NCBI GenBank assembly: GCA_000720845.1 | Contig: JODU01000005.1 | Span: forward strand, 1 to 64,000 | Source: Kitasatospora aureofaciens | GTDB lineage: Bacteria > Actinomycetota > Actinomycetes > Streptomycetales > Streptomycetaceae | Length of the DNA stretch: 64,000 nt | Direction: 5' to 3' | Shown here: positions 35,430 through 44,375 of the stretch, one piece after another | Numbering within the stretch: position 1 is the stretch's first letter | Layout: every line of letters begins with the position of its first letter | Notes under the pieces: generated by a model | Databases searched by the model: none | Seen by the model: the letters and a program-made list of their open reading frames with translations, nothing else | What the model was told of the DNA's origin: nothing | Translations under genes and position numbers: made by a program

Positions 35430-37037
35430 GTGAGACCTCATCGACGGCACCACAGAACGACTCCCCGCATCACCCGGCTGCTGGGATCGCTGCTGCTGGT
35501 GGCGGCGGTCGGCGCCATGACCACCGGCGCCGCCCCGGACCGCAGGACGGCCGCCGAACCGACCCCCCTGGACCGGGTCATCCCGGCCCCCGCCTCGGTC
35601 GACCCCGGCGGCGCCCCGTACCGCATCACTCCCGGCACCCACATCCGCGTCGACGACTCGCGCGAGGCCCGCCGCGTCGGCGACTACCTCGCGGACCTGC
35701 TGCGGCCCTCCACCGGATACCGGCTCCCCGTCACCTCCCACGGCCACGGCGGCATACGACTGCGCCTGGCCGAGGGCCCGTACGGCGACGAGGGCTACCG
35801 CCTCGACAGCGGACGCTCGGGCCTCACCATCACCGCCCGCAAGGCCGCCGGTCTCTTCCACGGCGTCCAGACCCTGCGTCAGCTGCTGCCCGCCGCCGTC
35901 GAGAAGGACTCCGCGCAGCCCGGCCCCTGGCTGGTCGCGGGCGGCACCATCGAGGACACCCCGCGCTATGCCTGGCGCAGCGCCATGCTCGACGTCTCCC
36001 GGCACTTCTTCGGCGTCGACGAGGTCAAGCGCTACATCGACCGCGTGGCCCTCTACAAGTACAACAAGCTCCACCTGCACCTCAGCGACGACCAGGGCTG
36101 GCGCATCGCCATCGACTCCTGGCCGCGTCTGGCGACCTACGGCGGCTCCACCGAGGTCGGCGGCGGACCCGGCGGTTACTACACCAAGGCGGACTACAAG
36201 GAGATCGTCCGCTACGCGGCCTCCCGCCACCTGGAGGTCGTGCCCGAGATCGACATGCCGGGCCACACCAACGCCGCCCTCGCCTCCTACGCCGAGCTGA
36301 ACTGCGACGGGGTGGCACCCCCGCTCTACACGGGCACCAAGGTCGGCTTCAGCACGCTGTGCGTGGACAAGGACGTCACCTACGACTTCGTGGACGACGT
36401 CCTCGGCGAACTCGCCGCGCTCACCCCCGGCCGCTACCTGCACATCGGCGGCGACGAGGCGCACTCCACGCCGAAGGCCGACTTCGTGACGTTCATGAAG
36501 CGCGTGCAGCCGATCGTCGCCAAGTACGGCAAGACGGTCGTCGGCTGGCACCAGCTGGCGGGCGCCGAACCGGCCGAGGGCGCGCTGGTCCAGTACTGGG
36601 GCCTGGACCGCACCAGCGACGCGGAGAAGGCCGAGGTCGCCGAGGCCGCCAGGAACGGCACCGGGCTGATCCTCTCCCCGGCCGACCGGACGTACCTGGA
36701 CATGAAGTACACCAAGGACACCCCGCTCGGCCTGTCCTGGGCCGGCTACGTCGAGGTGCAGCGGTCCTACGACTGGGACCCGGCCGCCTATCTGCCGGGC
36801 GCCCCGGCCGACGCGGTGCGCGGGGTCGAGGCCCCGCTGTGGACGGAGACCCTGTCCGACCCGGACCAGCTGGACTTCATGGCCTTCCCCAGGCTGCCGG
36901 GCGTCGCCGAGCTGGGCTGGTCCCCGGTGTCGACGCACGACTGGGACACCTACAAGGTGCGGCTCGCCGCGCAGGCACCGCACTGGGAGGCGATGGGGAT
37001 CGACTACTACCGCTCGCCGCAGGTGCCCTGGACCTGA
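35430..37037 (+). CDS. secreted GH20 beta-N-acetylhexosaminidase
   Basis: A 535-aa secreted exo-hexosaminidase. The signal segment (RITRLLGSLLLVAAVGAMTTGA) follows a His/Arg-rich start; a small GH20b domain (about 55-170) precedes the TIM barrel. The catalytic pair is D342-E343 in HIGGDEAHSTP, with DDQGWRIAIDSWPRL and PEIDMPGHTNAA as further family markers. It removes terminal GlcNAc from chitobiose, completing the work of chitinases. The GTG start has AGGGAG about 6 nt upstream. Its S. coelicolor counterpart (SCO2786) is the crystallised ScHex as I recall. A dre-like site precedes it and a terminator follows. Confidence 0.94.
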   Translation: MRPHRRHHRTTPRITRLLGSLLLVAAVGAMTTGAAPDRRTAAEPTPLDRVIPAPASVDPGGAPYRITPGTHIRVDDSREARRVGDYLADLLRPSTGYRLPVTSHGHGGIRLRLAEGPYGDEGYRLDSGRSGLTITARKAAGLFHGVQTLRQLLPAAVEKDSAQPGPWLVAGGTIEDTPRYAWRSAMLDVSRHFFGVDEVKRYIDRVALYKYNKLHLHLSDDQGWRIAIDSWPRLATYGGSTEVGGGPGGYYTKADYKEIVRYAASRHLEVVPEIDMPGHTNAALASYAELNCDGVAPPLYTGTKVGFSTLCVDKDVTYDFVDDVLGELAALTPGRYLHIGGDEAHSTPKADFVTFMKRVQPIVAKYGKTVVGWHQLAGAEPAEGALVQYWGLDRTSDAEKAEVAEAARNGTGLILSPADRTYLDMKYTKDTPLGLSWAGYVEVQRSYDWDPAAYLPGAPADAVRGVEAPLWTETLSDPDQLDFMAFPRLPGVAELGWSPVSTHDWDTYKVRLAAQAPHWEAMGIDYYRSPQVPWT

Positions 37038-37050
37038 TCCGACGCCACGA

Positions 37051-37084
37051 CGGGCACCCCGGAGGACCGTCTCCGGGGTGCCCG
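37051..37084. terminator. bidirectional terminator between hexosaminidase and desD
   Basis: A perfect 14-bp stem (37051-37064 with 37071-37084) with a 6-nt loop lies between the convergent GH20 gene and the end of the des operon. Confidence 0.9.
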
Positions 37085-37116
37085 CCCGTCTGCTGGGGCC
37101 CTTGGGGCCCGGCCGC

Positions 37117-38889
37117 CTACAGGCCGGCTATCGGGTTCCTCAGGTTCCCGATCAGCTGGAGCGCGCCGGACGGGTCGGCCAGGTCCACCATCTGCCGGTT
37201 GTCGCGCAGCTGGAGCCGGTTGAGGCAGGACAGCGCGAACTCCGGCGCGAACATGTCGTACCGCTCGAACTTGTCGGCCAGCTCGGGCACCGACTCCTGG
37301 TACTCGCGGGTGGCCTCCGCGACCGTCCGCCAGAAGGTGTCCTCCTCCACGATCCCCTCGTCCGCGAGGTTGGCGGCGAGGAACCGGAAGAAGCAGTCGA
37401 AGACGTCCGTGAAGATCGACAGCAGCTTCTTGTCGTCCGGTACGTCCACCGCGATGCGGGAGACCTCCGGCGGCAGCACGGCGTCCGGGTCCATCACCGC
37501 GATCTCCTCGGCGATGTCCTTGTAGACCGCGCGCCGCACCACGCCGTCCGCCAGCACGAGGATCACGTTCTCGCCGTGCGGCATGTACACCAGGTCGTAG
37601 GCGTAGAAGCTGTGCAGCAGCGGGACGTAGTAGGCGCGCAGGTAGTGCCGCAGCCACTCGGCCGGCGTGAGCCCGGACCGCTCGATCAGCGCGCCCGCGA
37701 AGGAGGCGCCCTCGTGGTCCACGTGGACGAGGGAGGCCATGGTGGCGAGCGTCTCGCCCTCCTGGAGGGACGGCACCGGGCTCTCCCGCCACAGCGCCGC
37801 CAGCATCTTGCGGTACGGCGAGTAGCGGTCGGTGGCCTGCTCGTACTCCAGGTGCCGGTAGCCCACGGCAGCCCGCTCCCGGATGATGCTCAGCCCCGTC
37901 CCCTTCAGCACCGGGTCGCCCTCGATCAGCCGGGCGAGCCAGTCGTTGATGGCCGGGGTGGCCTCCATGTACGCCGCCGACAGACCGCGCATGAAGCCCA
38001 TGTTGAGGACGGACAGGGCCGTCTTCACATAGTGCTTCTCGGGGTGCGAGGCGTTGAAGAAGGTGCGGATGGACTGCTGGGCCAGGTACTCGTCGTCGCC
38101 CTCGCCCAGGCACACCAGATACCCGCGGGCGACCTCGGCGGCGAAGGTGACGGTGAGCTTGTTCCACCACTGCCAGGGATGGACCGGGATGAGGAGGTAG
38201 TCGTCCGGGTCCAGGCCGCGCTCGCGCAGCACGCCGTGGAAGCGCTCGACGGTGGCCGCGCCCAGTTCGCCCCGGACGAAGGACTCGTACTCGATGCCCA
38301 CGCCCGCCGTGAACGCCGCCCGCGAGCGGTGCGCCGCCAGCCACACCAGCCGGACCGGGCTCGCGGTCTCGGGCGCGTACGACAGGTACTCGTGGACGCC
38401 GAAGCCGAGGCGGCCGTTGTTGGCGACGAAGCAGGGGTGGCCCTCGGTCATGCCGGTCTCGACGGCCTGGAAGTCGCTCCGGGCCAGCTCGGCGGAGGTG
38501 AGCTGCGGCTTGGTCAGCTTGTAGCAGGTCCCGGAGAGGGTGGAGGAGATCTCCTCCAGGTAGACCGGGAGGATCTCGTCGCTCAGACCCAGGGTCTGCT
38601 TCAGTTCGACGAAGAAGTCCAGGGCGGCGAGCGGTAGTTCGGCGCCCTCGCGGTGGCGGGTGATCGAGGCGGCGTCCACCTGCCAGTGGTCCAGGGCGCG
38701 GACGGTGGCGGTGAAGCGGTAGGCGGTCTTGCCGTCGTCGCTGCGAACGGCGTACGCCCCCTGCCCCTCGGACTCGGGGGTCAGCAGCCGCTCGTGCGTG
38801 AACTCGGCCAGCGCCTTGCGGACCAGCAGGCGGTTGGCCCGCTCCCAGCGCTCGGGGGTCAGATGGGCGACGGCGTCGGCGAGGCTCAT
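37117..38889 (-). CDS. desD: desferrioxamine synthetase DesD (IucA/IucC family)
   Basis: A 590-aa NRPS-independent siderophore synthetase. ATP-dependent condensation of N-hydroxy-N-succinylcadaverine units gives desferrioxamine E, and with an acetyl unit desferrioxamine B. Family blocks are present: NNGRLGFGVHEY, IPVHPWQWWNK, the QQSIRTFFNASHPEKHYVKTALS segment split by its conserved lysines, GFMRGLSAAYME and MPHGENVILVL. The ATG overlaps the desC stop (ATGA). Last gene of the iron-regulated desABCD operon, ended by a strong hairpin. Confidence 0.97.
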   Translation of the reverse strand: MSLADAVAHLTPERWERANRLLVRKALAEFTHERLLTPESEGQGAYAVRSDDGKTAYRFTATVRALDHWQVDAASITRHREGAELPLAALDFFVELKQTLGLSDEILPVYLEEISSTLSGTCYKLTKPQLTSAELARSDFQAVETGMTEGHPCFVANNGRLGFGVHEYLSYAPETASPVRLVWLAAHRSRAAFTAGVGIEYESFVRGELGAATVERFHGVLRERGLDPDDYLLIPVHPWQWWNKLTVTFAAEVARGYLVCLGEGDDEYLAQQSIRTFFNASHPEKHYVKTALSVLNMGFMRGLSAAYMEATPAINDWLARLIEGDPVLKGTGLSIIRERAAVGYRHLEYEQATDRYSPYRKMLAALWRESPVPSLQEGETLATMASLVHVDHEGASFAGALIERSGLTPAEWLRHYLRAYYVPLLHSFYAYDLVYMPHGENVILVLADGVVRRAVYKDIAEEIAVMDPDAVLPPEVSRIAVDVPDDKKLLSIFTDVFDCFFRFLAANLADEGIVEEDTFWRTVAEATREYQESVPELADKFERYDMFAPEFALSCLNRLQLRDNRQMVDLADPSGALQLIGNLRNPIAGL

Positions 38890-39440
38890 GCGGACACCGC
38901 CTTCTCGAACTGCTCGCGGGTGCAGAAACTCAGCAGGGCCTTCTTCTCCGGCTTCTGGATCTCGCGCTCGGGCACGAATCCGACGGCCGCGTTCAGGGCG
39001 TGGACGGCGGTGTTGGCGACGTCCGGTTCGACGACGACCCGCCGGGTCGCCGGGTCGGCGAACAGCTCGGCCATGACGGTGGTGATGACGGCCCGGGTGA
39101 AGCCGTGCACGGGCCGGTCGGTCGGCGCGACCAGGAAGTGCATGCCGACGTCGCCCGGCTCGGGCTCGTACAGCCCGACCAGCTCGCGGTGGGCGGGGTC
39201 GTAGCGCTCCGTCAGGAAGGCCGGGACACCGTCGTGCAGACCGAGGTGGGCCTGCTGGTGCTCGTCGGCGGCCAGCTCCATGTACGCCCGCTCCACGTCC
39301 ACCAGCGAGGCGTCCTGCATCATCCAGAACGCGGACTTGGGGTGGGTGAGCCAGCCGTGCAGCAGCACGGCGTCCTCGAGGGGGTCGACGGGGCGCAGGG
39401 TCAGTGCCCCGACGGCGGTGCCGGTGCTCATACGGCTCAT
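38886..39440 (-). CDS. desC: N-hydroxycadaverine acyltransferase DesC
   Basis: A 184-aa GNAT-fold acyltransferase of the siderophore type (ACYL/IucB-like), with LLHGWLTHPKSAFWMMQDA at the start and RRVVVEPDVANTAVHALNAAVGF at the acyl-CoA site. It acylates N-hydroxycadaverine with succinyl- or acetyl-CoA. The start is the ATG overlapping the desB stop (ATGA); another ATG three codons on is possible. The end overlaps the desD start. Confidence 0.94.
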   Translation of the reverse strand: MSRMSTGTAVGALTLRPVDPLEDAVLLHGWLTHPKSAFWMMQDASLVDVERAYMELAADEHQQAHLGLHDGVPAFLTERYDPAHRELVGLYEPEPGDVGMHFLVAPTDRPVHGFTRAVITTVMAELFADPATRRVVVEPDVANTAVHALNAAVGFVPEREIQKPEKKALLSFCTREQFEKAVSA

Positions 39441-40717
39441 ACGGCGAACTCCTGGAACGCGATCGTCTTCTCCACCGGGTAGTACTCGCGGCCGAGCAGC
39501 TCCCGGACGATGCAGCTGTTGCGGTAGGCGCCCATGCCCAGGTCGGGGCTGGTGACGCTGTGGGCGTGGACTCCCGCGTTCTGCAGGAACACGCCGCCTC
39601 CCGTGACGTCCACGGCGTAGTTGCGGGCGATGTCGAAGTTGCCCCGGGAGTCGTAACGCAGCCGGTCGCGGACGGGCTTGAGGAACTCCGGCTCGGTGTA
39701 CCGGTAGCCGGTGGCCAGCACCAGGCCCTCGGTCTCGATCTCGAAGTCCTCGCCCTGCTCCTCCTGGCGGAAGCCGAGCGTGTAGGTGCCGTCCGCGTAC
39801 CGGGCCTGTCTCAGCGCCGAGTTGGTCAGCAGACGGGTGGGGACGGGACCGGCGAGTCCCTTCTGGTAGAGCAGGTCGAAGATCTCGTTGATCAGGTCGC
39901 CGTCGATGCCCTTGAAGAGGCCCTTCTGCTCGGCCGTGAGGCGGTAGCGGGTGTCCTCGGGCAGCGCGTGGTAGTAGTCCACGTACTCCGGGGAGGTCAT
40001 CTCCAGGGTGAGCTTGGTGTATTCGAGGGGGAAGAAGCGGGGGGAGCGGGTCACCCAGTTCAGCCGGTAGCCGTGGACGTCGATCTCGCTCAGCAGGTCC
40101 TGGTAGATCTCGGCGGCGGACTGGCCGCTGCCGACCAGCGTGATCGACTTCTTCTTCACCAGCTCGGCCCGGTGCCGCATGTACCTGGAGTTGTGGAGGA
40201 AGTCGCCCCCCAGGCCCCGGCAGGCCTCCGGGATGTGCGGCGGGGTGCCGGTGCCGAGGACGAGGCGGCGGGCGCGGTAGGTGTCGCCCGAGGTCGTGGC
40301 GACGGCGTACAGCTCCGCCCGCTCGTCGTACGTGACCTCGGTGACCGTGGTGGAGAAGCGGACGCTGCCCAGCTTGTGCGCGGCCCAGCGGCAGTAGTCG
40401 TCGTACTCGACGCGCAGCGGGTAGAAGTTCTCCCGGATGTAGAACGAGTACAGCCGGCCCTTCTCCTTCAGGTAGTTGAGGAAGGAGTACGGCGAGGTCG
40501 GGTCGGCGAGGGTGACCAGGTCCGACATGAACGGGGTCTGGAGGTGGGCGCCGTCCAGGAACATCCCGGCGTGCCACTCGAAGTCGGGCTTGGACTCCAG
40601 GAAGACGCCGTTCAGCTCGGCGATGGGCTCGGTGAGGCAGGCGAGGCCGAGGTTGAAGGGGCCGAGGCCGATCCCCACGAAGTCGTACGCGGCGCTGGCT
40701 TCAGGAAGCGCGGTCAA
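39437..40717 (-). CDS. desB: cadaverine N-monooxygenase DesB
   Basis: A 426-aa flavin-dependent amine N-hydroxylase of the IucD/PvdA family. The FAD site is FVGIGLGPFNLGLACL, the NADPH site SITLVGSGQSAAEIYQDLL, and the ATGYRY motif closes the fold. It turns cadaverine into N-hydroxycadaverine. Translation starts at a TTG inside the end of desA (17-bp overlap), with GGGAG about 7 nt before it; no ATG or GTG in frame fits better. Confidence 0.95.
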   Translation of the reverse strand: MTALPEASAAYDFVGIGLGPFNLGLACLTEPIAELNGVFLESKPDFEWHAGMFLDGAHLQTPFMSDLVTLADPTSPYSFLNYLKEKGRLYSFYIRENFYPLRVEYDDYCRWAAHKLGSVRFSTTVTEVTYDERAELYAVATTSGDTYRARRLVLGTGTPPHIPEACRGLGGDFLHNSRYMRHRAELVKKKSITLVGSGQSAAEIYQDLLSEIDVHGYRLNWVTRSPRFFPLEYTKLTLEMTSPEYVDYYHALPEDTRYRLTAEQKGLFKGIDGDLINEIFDLLYQKGLAGPVPTRLLTNSALRQARYADGTYTLGFRQEEQGEDFEIETEGLVLATGYRYTEPEFLKPVRDRLRYDSRGNFDIARNYAVDVTGGGVFLQNAGVHAHSVTSPDLGMGAYRNSCIVRELLGREYYPVEKTIAFQEFAV

Positions 40718-42143
40718 GGGAGTCTCCCAGGTACTGCTCGGCGTGGCCGGCGATCAGGTCGAGGACGGCGGCGATGTCGGCCGTGGTCGTCTCGGGGTTG
40801 AGCAGGGTGAACTTCAGGTAGTGGCGTCCGGCCACCTTGGTGCCCGCGACCACGGCGTCGCCGGAGGCGAACAGGGCCTTGCGGGCGTACAGGTTGGCGC
40901 GGTCGATCTCGGCGGGGCCGGTGACGGCCGCCGGGACGTAGCGGAAGACCAGGGTGGAGAGGGACGGCTGGACCACGACGTCGAAGCGCGGGTCGGCGGC
41001 GAGCAGTTTCCAGCCCTCGGCGGCCAGGTCGCAGACCTCGTCGAAGAGCTGCCCGATGCCGTCGGCGCCCATCACGCGCAGGGTCATCCACAGCTTGAGC
41101 GCGTCGAAGCGGCGGGTGGTCTGCAGGGACTTGTCCACCTGGTTGGGGATACGTTCCTGCACCATGCGGCGGGGGTTGAGGTACTCCGCGTGGTAGGTGG
41201 CGTGGCGCAGCGTGGCCGCGTCCCGGACCAGCACGGCCGACGAACTCACCGGCTGGAAGAAGGACTTGTGGTAGTCCACGGTGACCGAGTCGGCCCGCTC
41301 GATGCCGTCGATGCGGTCCCGGTACTTCAGGGAGGCCAGCAGCCCGCAGCCGTAGGCCGCGTCGACGTGCAGCCACACGCCGTACTGCTCGCACAGCCCG
41401 GCGATCTCCGGAAGGGGGTCGATCGAGCCGAAGTCGGTGGTGCCGCCGGTGGCGACGACGGCCATGGGGACCAGGCCGTCCGCCGCGCAGCGCTCCAGCT
41501 CACGGGCGAGGGCGACGGTCCGCATGCGCTTGTCCCGGTCGACGGGGACCGACACGACGGCGTCGGGGCCGAGGCCGAGCAGTTTCGCGGACTTCCTCAC
41601 GCTGAAGTGGCTGACCTCGGAGGCGAAGATCCTGAGGTCGGCGAGTGATTCGGCTTTCGCCTCCTCGCGGGCCAGAAGCAGCGCCTGGAGGTTGGACTGG
41701 GTGCCGCCGGAGGTGAACACGCCGTCGGCGGCCGGGCCGAGGCCGATGCGGGCGGTCGTCCAGTCGATGAGCTTGCGCTCGATGAGGGTGCCGCCGGCCG
41801 ACTGGTCCCAGGTGTCCAGGGAGGAGTTGACGGCGGACAGGACCGCCTCGCCGAGCACCGCCGGTATGACCACCGGGCAGTTGAGGTGCGCGAGGTAGCG
41901 GGGGTGGTGGAAGTAGACGGCGTCGCGCAGGTAGACGTCCTCCAGCTCGTCGAGGACCGCGGCCGTGTCGTGCAGGGGCCGGTCGAGATCGATCCCGTCG
42001 ATGCGGGGGGAGAGGGCGTCGACCGTGACACCGGTGAACGGGCGGTCGGTGGTGGCGATTCTGGCGGCCACCCGCTCGACTCCTTCGGTCACGGAGCGGC
42101 GGTACTGCTCCGCGGTGGTGTCGTTGAGCAGGTGCGAGCGCAT
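40701..42143 (-). CDS. desA: lysine decarboxylase DesA
   Basis: A 480-aa PLP-dependent group II decarboxylase that makes cadaverine from lysine, the first step of desferrioxamine synthesis. The PLP lysine is K293 in VDYHKSFFQP; GVFTSGGTQSNLQALLLAR and WLHVDAAYGCGLL are the cofactor loops. GGAGGA precedes the ATG. A perfect iron box 64 bp upstream shows iron repression of the whole operon by a DmdR-type regulator. Confidence 0.97.
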   Translation of the reverse strand: MRSHLLNDTTAEQYRRSVTEGVERVAARIATTDRPFTGVTVDALSPRIDGIDLDRPLHDTAAVLDELEDVYLRDAVYFHHPRYLAHLNCPVVIPAVLGEAVLSAVNSSLDTWDQSAGGTLIERKLIDWTTARIGLGPAADGVFTSGGTQSNLQALLLAREEAKAESLADLRIFASEVSHFSVRKSAKLLGLGPDAVVSVPVDRDKRMRTVALARELERCAADGLVPMAVVATGGTTDFGSIDPLPEIAGLCEQYGVWLHVDAAYGCGLLASLKYRDRIDGIERADSVTVDYHKSFFQPVSSSAVLVRDAATLRHATYHAEYLNPRRMVQERIPNQVDKSLQTTRRFDALKLWMTLRVMGADGIGQLFDEVCDLAAEGWKLLAADPRFDVVVQPSLSTLVFRYVPAAVTGPAEIDRANLYARKALFASGDAVVAGTKVAGRHYLKFTLLNPETTTADIAAVLDLIAGHAEQYLGDSLDRAS

Positions 42144-42206
42144 GTGGGGGTCCTCCGGTGGGGACGGTCCGAGAGGGGCGGAGAGGGGCGGAGCCCTCGC
42201 TTCGAC

Positions 42207-42225
42207 TTAGGTTAGCCTAACCTAA
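42207..42225. promoter_or_regulatory. DmdR1-type iron box upstream of desA
   Basis: TTAGGTTAGCCTAACCTAA is a perfect inverted repeat around its central base and is the classic actinobacterial iron box bound by DmdR1/DtxR with Fe2+. It should shut off desABCD when iron is plentiful. Confidence 0.96.
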
Positions 42226-42289
42226 GGCAAGTCGATCAAACGCGCACCGGTGGGTGACCGCTGTCACTGCGGCTTCATGGGGCCGGAGG

Positions 42290-43159
42290 TCAGCTCCGCT
42301 CGCGGAGTTGCTCCTCCGTCAGGCCCCGGCGCCAGTAGCCGACGAAGGTGACGCGCCGGCGGTCGATGCCGCGCTCACCCACGAAGTGCCGCCGCAGCTC
42401 CTTGACGCACCCGGACTCGCCCGCGATCCAGACGTAGGGGTGGCCGGCGGGCGGGAGCCGGGCCTCGCGGAGGGCGGCGAGGGTCGCCCCGGGGCCGCCG
42501 GCGGCGTCCCTGACCAGCCAGGTGACCTCGGCGTCCGCGGCCGTCTCCAGGTCCTGCACGTCCTCGGCGTGCGGCACCTCCAGCCAGACCCGGGCGGGGG
42601 TGCCGGCCGGCAGCGCCTCCACGATCGCGCAGGCGGCCGGTACGGCGGTCGCGTCGCCCCAGATCACCACCAGGTCGGTGTCCTCGGGCGGCCGGAAGCG
42701 GATCGCCCGGTTGTCGGCCACCGCCGGGCCGAGCAGCAGTACGCGGTCGCCGGGGGCGGCGTCGGCGGCCCAGCGGGCGGCGGGACCGGGCTCGCCGTCC
42801 GTGCCGGTCCCGGCCGGGCCGACGCCGTGCAGGACGAAGTCGACGTCGATCTCGGCGGTGTGCCCGTCAGCGTCCCGGCGCAGCGCCCGCAGGGTGTACG
42901 AGCGCATCACCGCCCGTACGTCGTCCGGCAGTTCGCGCCAGCCCTGCCACCAGCCGTCGCCCAGCTCGACGGGCACCGCGGGCTCCGCCTGCCCCGGGTG
43001 CGGCAGGAACAGCGACAGCGACTGGTCGAGGCCGTCGGAGTGGAAGGCACGCAGATCGGGTCCGGCGAAGGTGACCCGGGCCAGGGACGGGCCGAGCCGC
43101 CTCGTCCGTACGACCCGGAGGGAGAAGAAACGGAACGGGGCGGCGACGGCCGTCGTCAT
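42290..43159 (-). CDS. siderophore-interacting FAD reductase
   Basis: A 289-aa ViuB/SIP-family protein. It shows the flavin-binding RSYTLR motif (VMRSYTLRAL), a siderophore-interacting C-terminal lobe with VVIWGDATAVPAACAI and the conserved WIAGESGCVKELRRHFV. It should reduce ferric desferrioxamine in the cytoplasm to release iron. GGAG precedes the ATG. It lies 26 bp downstream of desE and is probably in the same iron-controlled transcript. Confidence 0.92.
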   Translation of the reverse strand: MTTAVAAPFRFFSLRVVRTRRLGPSLARVTFAGPDLRAFHSDGLDQSLSLFLPHPGQAEPAVPVELGDGWWQGWRELPDDVRAVMRSYTLRALRRDADGHTAEIDVDFVLHGVGPAGTGTDGEPGPAARWAADAAPGDRVLLLGPAVADNRAIRFRPPEDTDLVVIWGDATAVPAACAIVEALPAGTPARVWLEVPHAEDVQDLETAADAEVTWLVRDAAGGPGATLAALREARLPPAGHPYVWIAGESGCVKELRRHFVGERGIDRRRVTFVGYWRRGLTEEQLRERS

Positions 43160-43185
43160 GAGGGGCTCCGGGGAAGGGTGGTGGG

Positions 43186-44235
43186 TCAGCCGACCTTCTT
43201 GGCGTTCTCGATCGCCTCTGCCAGGTTGTCCAGCAGGGGAGTGCACTTGTCGTAGGACAGGATCGGCTCGGGGGAGCGGGAGATGACCTGGCCGGCCTTG
43301 ACCGCGGGGAGCTTCTTCCAGGTGCCCTCGGTGATGTCCGCGGGCTGGATGGTCGAGGCGCGGTCGTCCATGATGATGACGTCGGCGGGGTACTTGTCGA
43401 CGTTCTCCCAGCTCAGGCTCTCGAACCAGCCGCCGGTCGCCTTCTTGGCCGCCTCGGAGGGCTCGACGAAGTTCACGCCGAGGGCCTTGAAGTACTCCAG
43501 GTCCACCGAGAGGTTGGTGCCGGAGACGTAGAACAGGTCGGGGCTCGCGGAGCCGGCCAGCACCCGGATCTCGGGCCTGGCCTTGGCGGCGGCGCGCAGC
43601 CGGGCGGCGGCCTTGTCGAAGGCGGCCTTGGCGTCGGTGACCTTCTTGGCCTTCATGTCCCCGCCGAGCGACTCGGCCAGCTCCCACATGCGCTGGAGCG
43701 GTTGGGTGAGCTGGCGGTCGAAGACCGAGATCGCCACGCTCGGGGCGAGCTTGGCGATCTTGTCCTTCGACTCCTCCGGGACGGACCACAGGGTGCCCGC
43801 GGTGTCGAAGGTCGTGGTGATGAGCACCTCGGGGGCGAGCGAGGCGTACTTCTCGACGTTGAGCTTGCCCCACTCGTTGCCGAGGACGGTGACCTTGTCC
43901 ACGTCGAGGTCGCCGGCCTGCACGTCGGGCTTGCCGTCCTTGGTGGTGGTCGGGCCGAAGACGCCCTTGACCTGGACGCCGTAGTCGAAGAGGGCGGCGG
44001 CGACGCCGGTGAAGGCGACGATGCTCGCCGGCACCCGGTCCAGCTTCACGGTCGTACCGCGGTCGTCCTTGAAGGACCAGGGGCCGGACTTGCCGGCGCC
44101 GCCCGACCCGTCGCCCGAGCCACCGCTCTTGCCGTCGTCGTCCCCGCAGGCCGCGAGCACGGCGCCGAGGCCGAGGGCGCCGCCGGCGGCGAGGATTCCG
44201 CGGCGGGTCGGGTGGGTAGCGCTGGCGTTGGACAT
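43186..44235 (-). CDS. desE: ferrioxamine-binding lipoprotein DesE
   Basis: A 349-aa substrate-binding protein of the FepB/FhuD type. The signal combines a Tat-like TRRGILAAGG with a lipobox LAAC, followed by a Gly/Ser/Asp linker. The periplasmic-binding fold starts at TVKLDRVPASIVAFTGVAAALFDYG. It binds ferrioxamine for import; the partner permease/ATPase is not in this window. An iron box lies about 57 bp upstream of the ATG. Confidence 0.95.
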   Translation of the reverse strand: MSNASATHPTRRGILAAGGALGLGAVLAACGDDDGKSGGSGDGSGGAGKSGPWSFKDDRGTTVKLDRVPASIVAFTGVAAALFDYGVQVKGVFGPTTTKDGKPDVQAGDLDVDKVTVLGNEWGKLNVEKYASLAPEVLITTTFDTAGTLWSVPEESKDKIAKLAPSVAISVFDRQLTQPLQRMWELAESLGGDMKAKKVTDAKAAFDKAAARLRAAAKARPEIRVLAGSASPDLFYVSGTNLSVDLEYFKALGVNFVEPSEAAKKATGGWFESLSWENVDKYPADVIIMDDRASTIQPADITEGTWKKLPAVKAGQVISRSPEPILSYDKCTPLLDNLAEAIENAKKVG

Positions 44236-44291
44236 GGTGGTGGCTGCCTTCGAACGGTGCGGAGCGTCGTGCGCTGCGGGACAATTCGAAG

Positions 44292-44310
44292 GTAGGTTAG
44301 CCTAACCTCA
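44292..44310. promoter_or_regulatory. iron box upstream of desE
   Basis: GTAGGTTAGCCTAACCTCA matches the desA iron box at 17 of 19 positions. It should place desE and the following reductase under the same DmdR control. Confidence 0.92.
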
Positions 44311-44375
44311 GATCTTGTCCAGGGGCGGGGTCCGCGCGACCCCGACCCCACGGACTTCCGCGCGGCGTCCGGGTC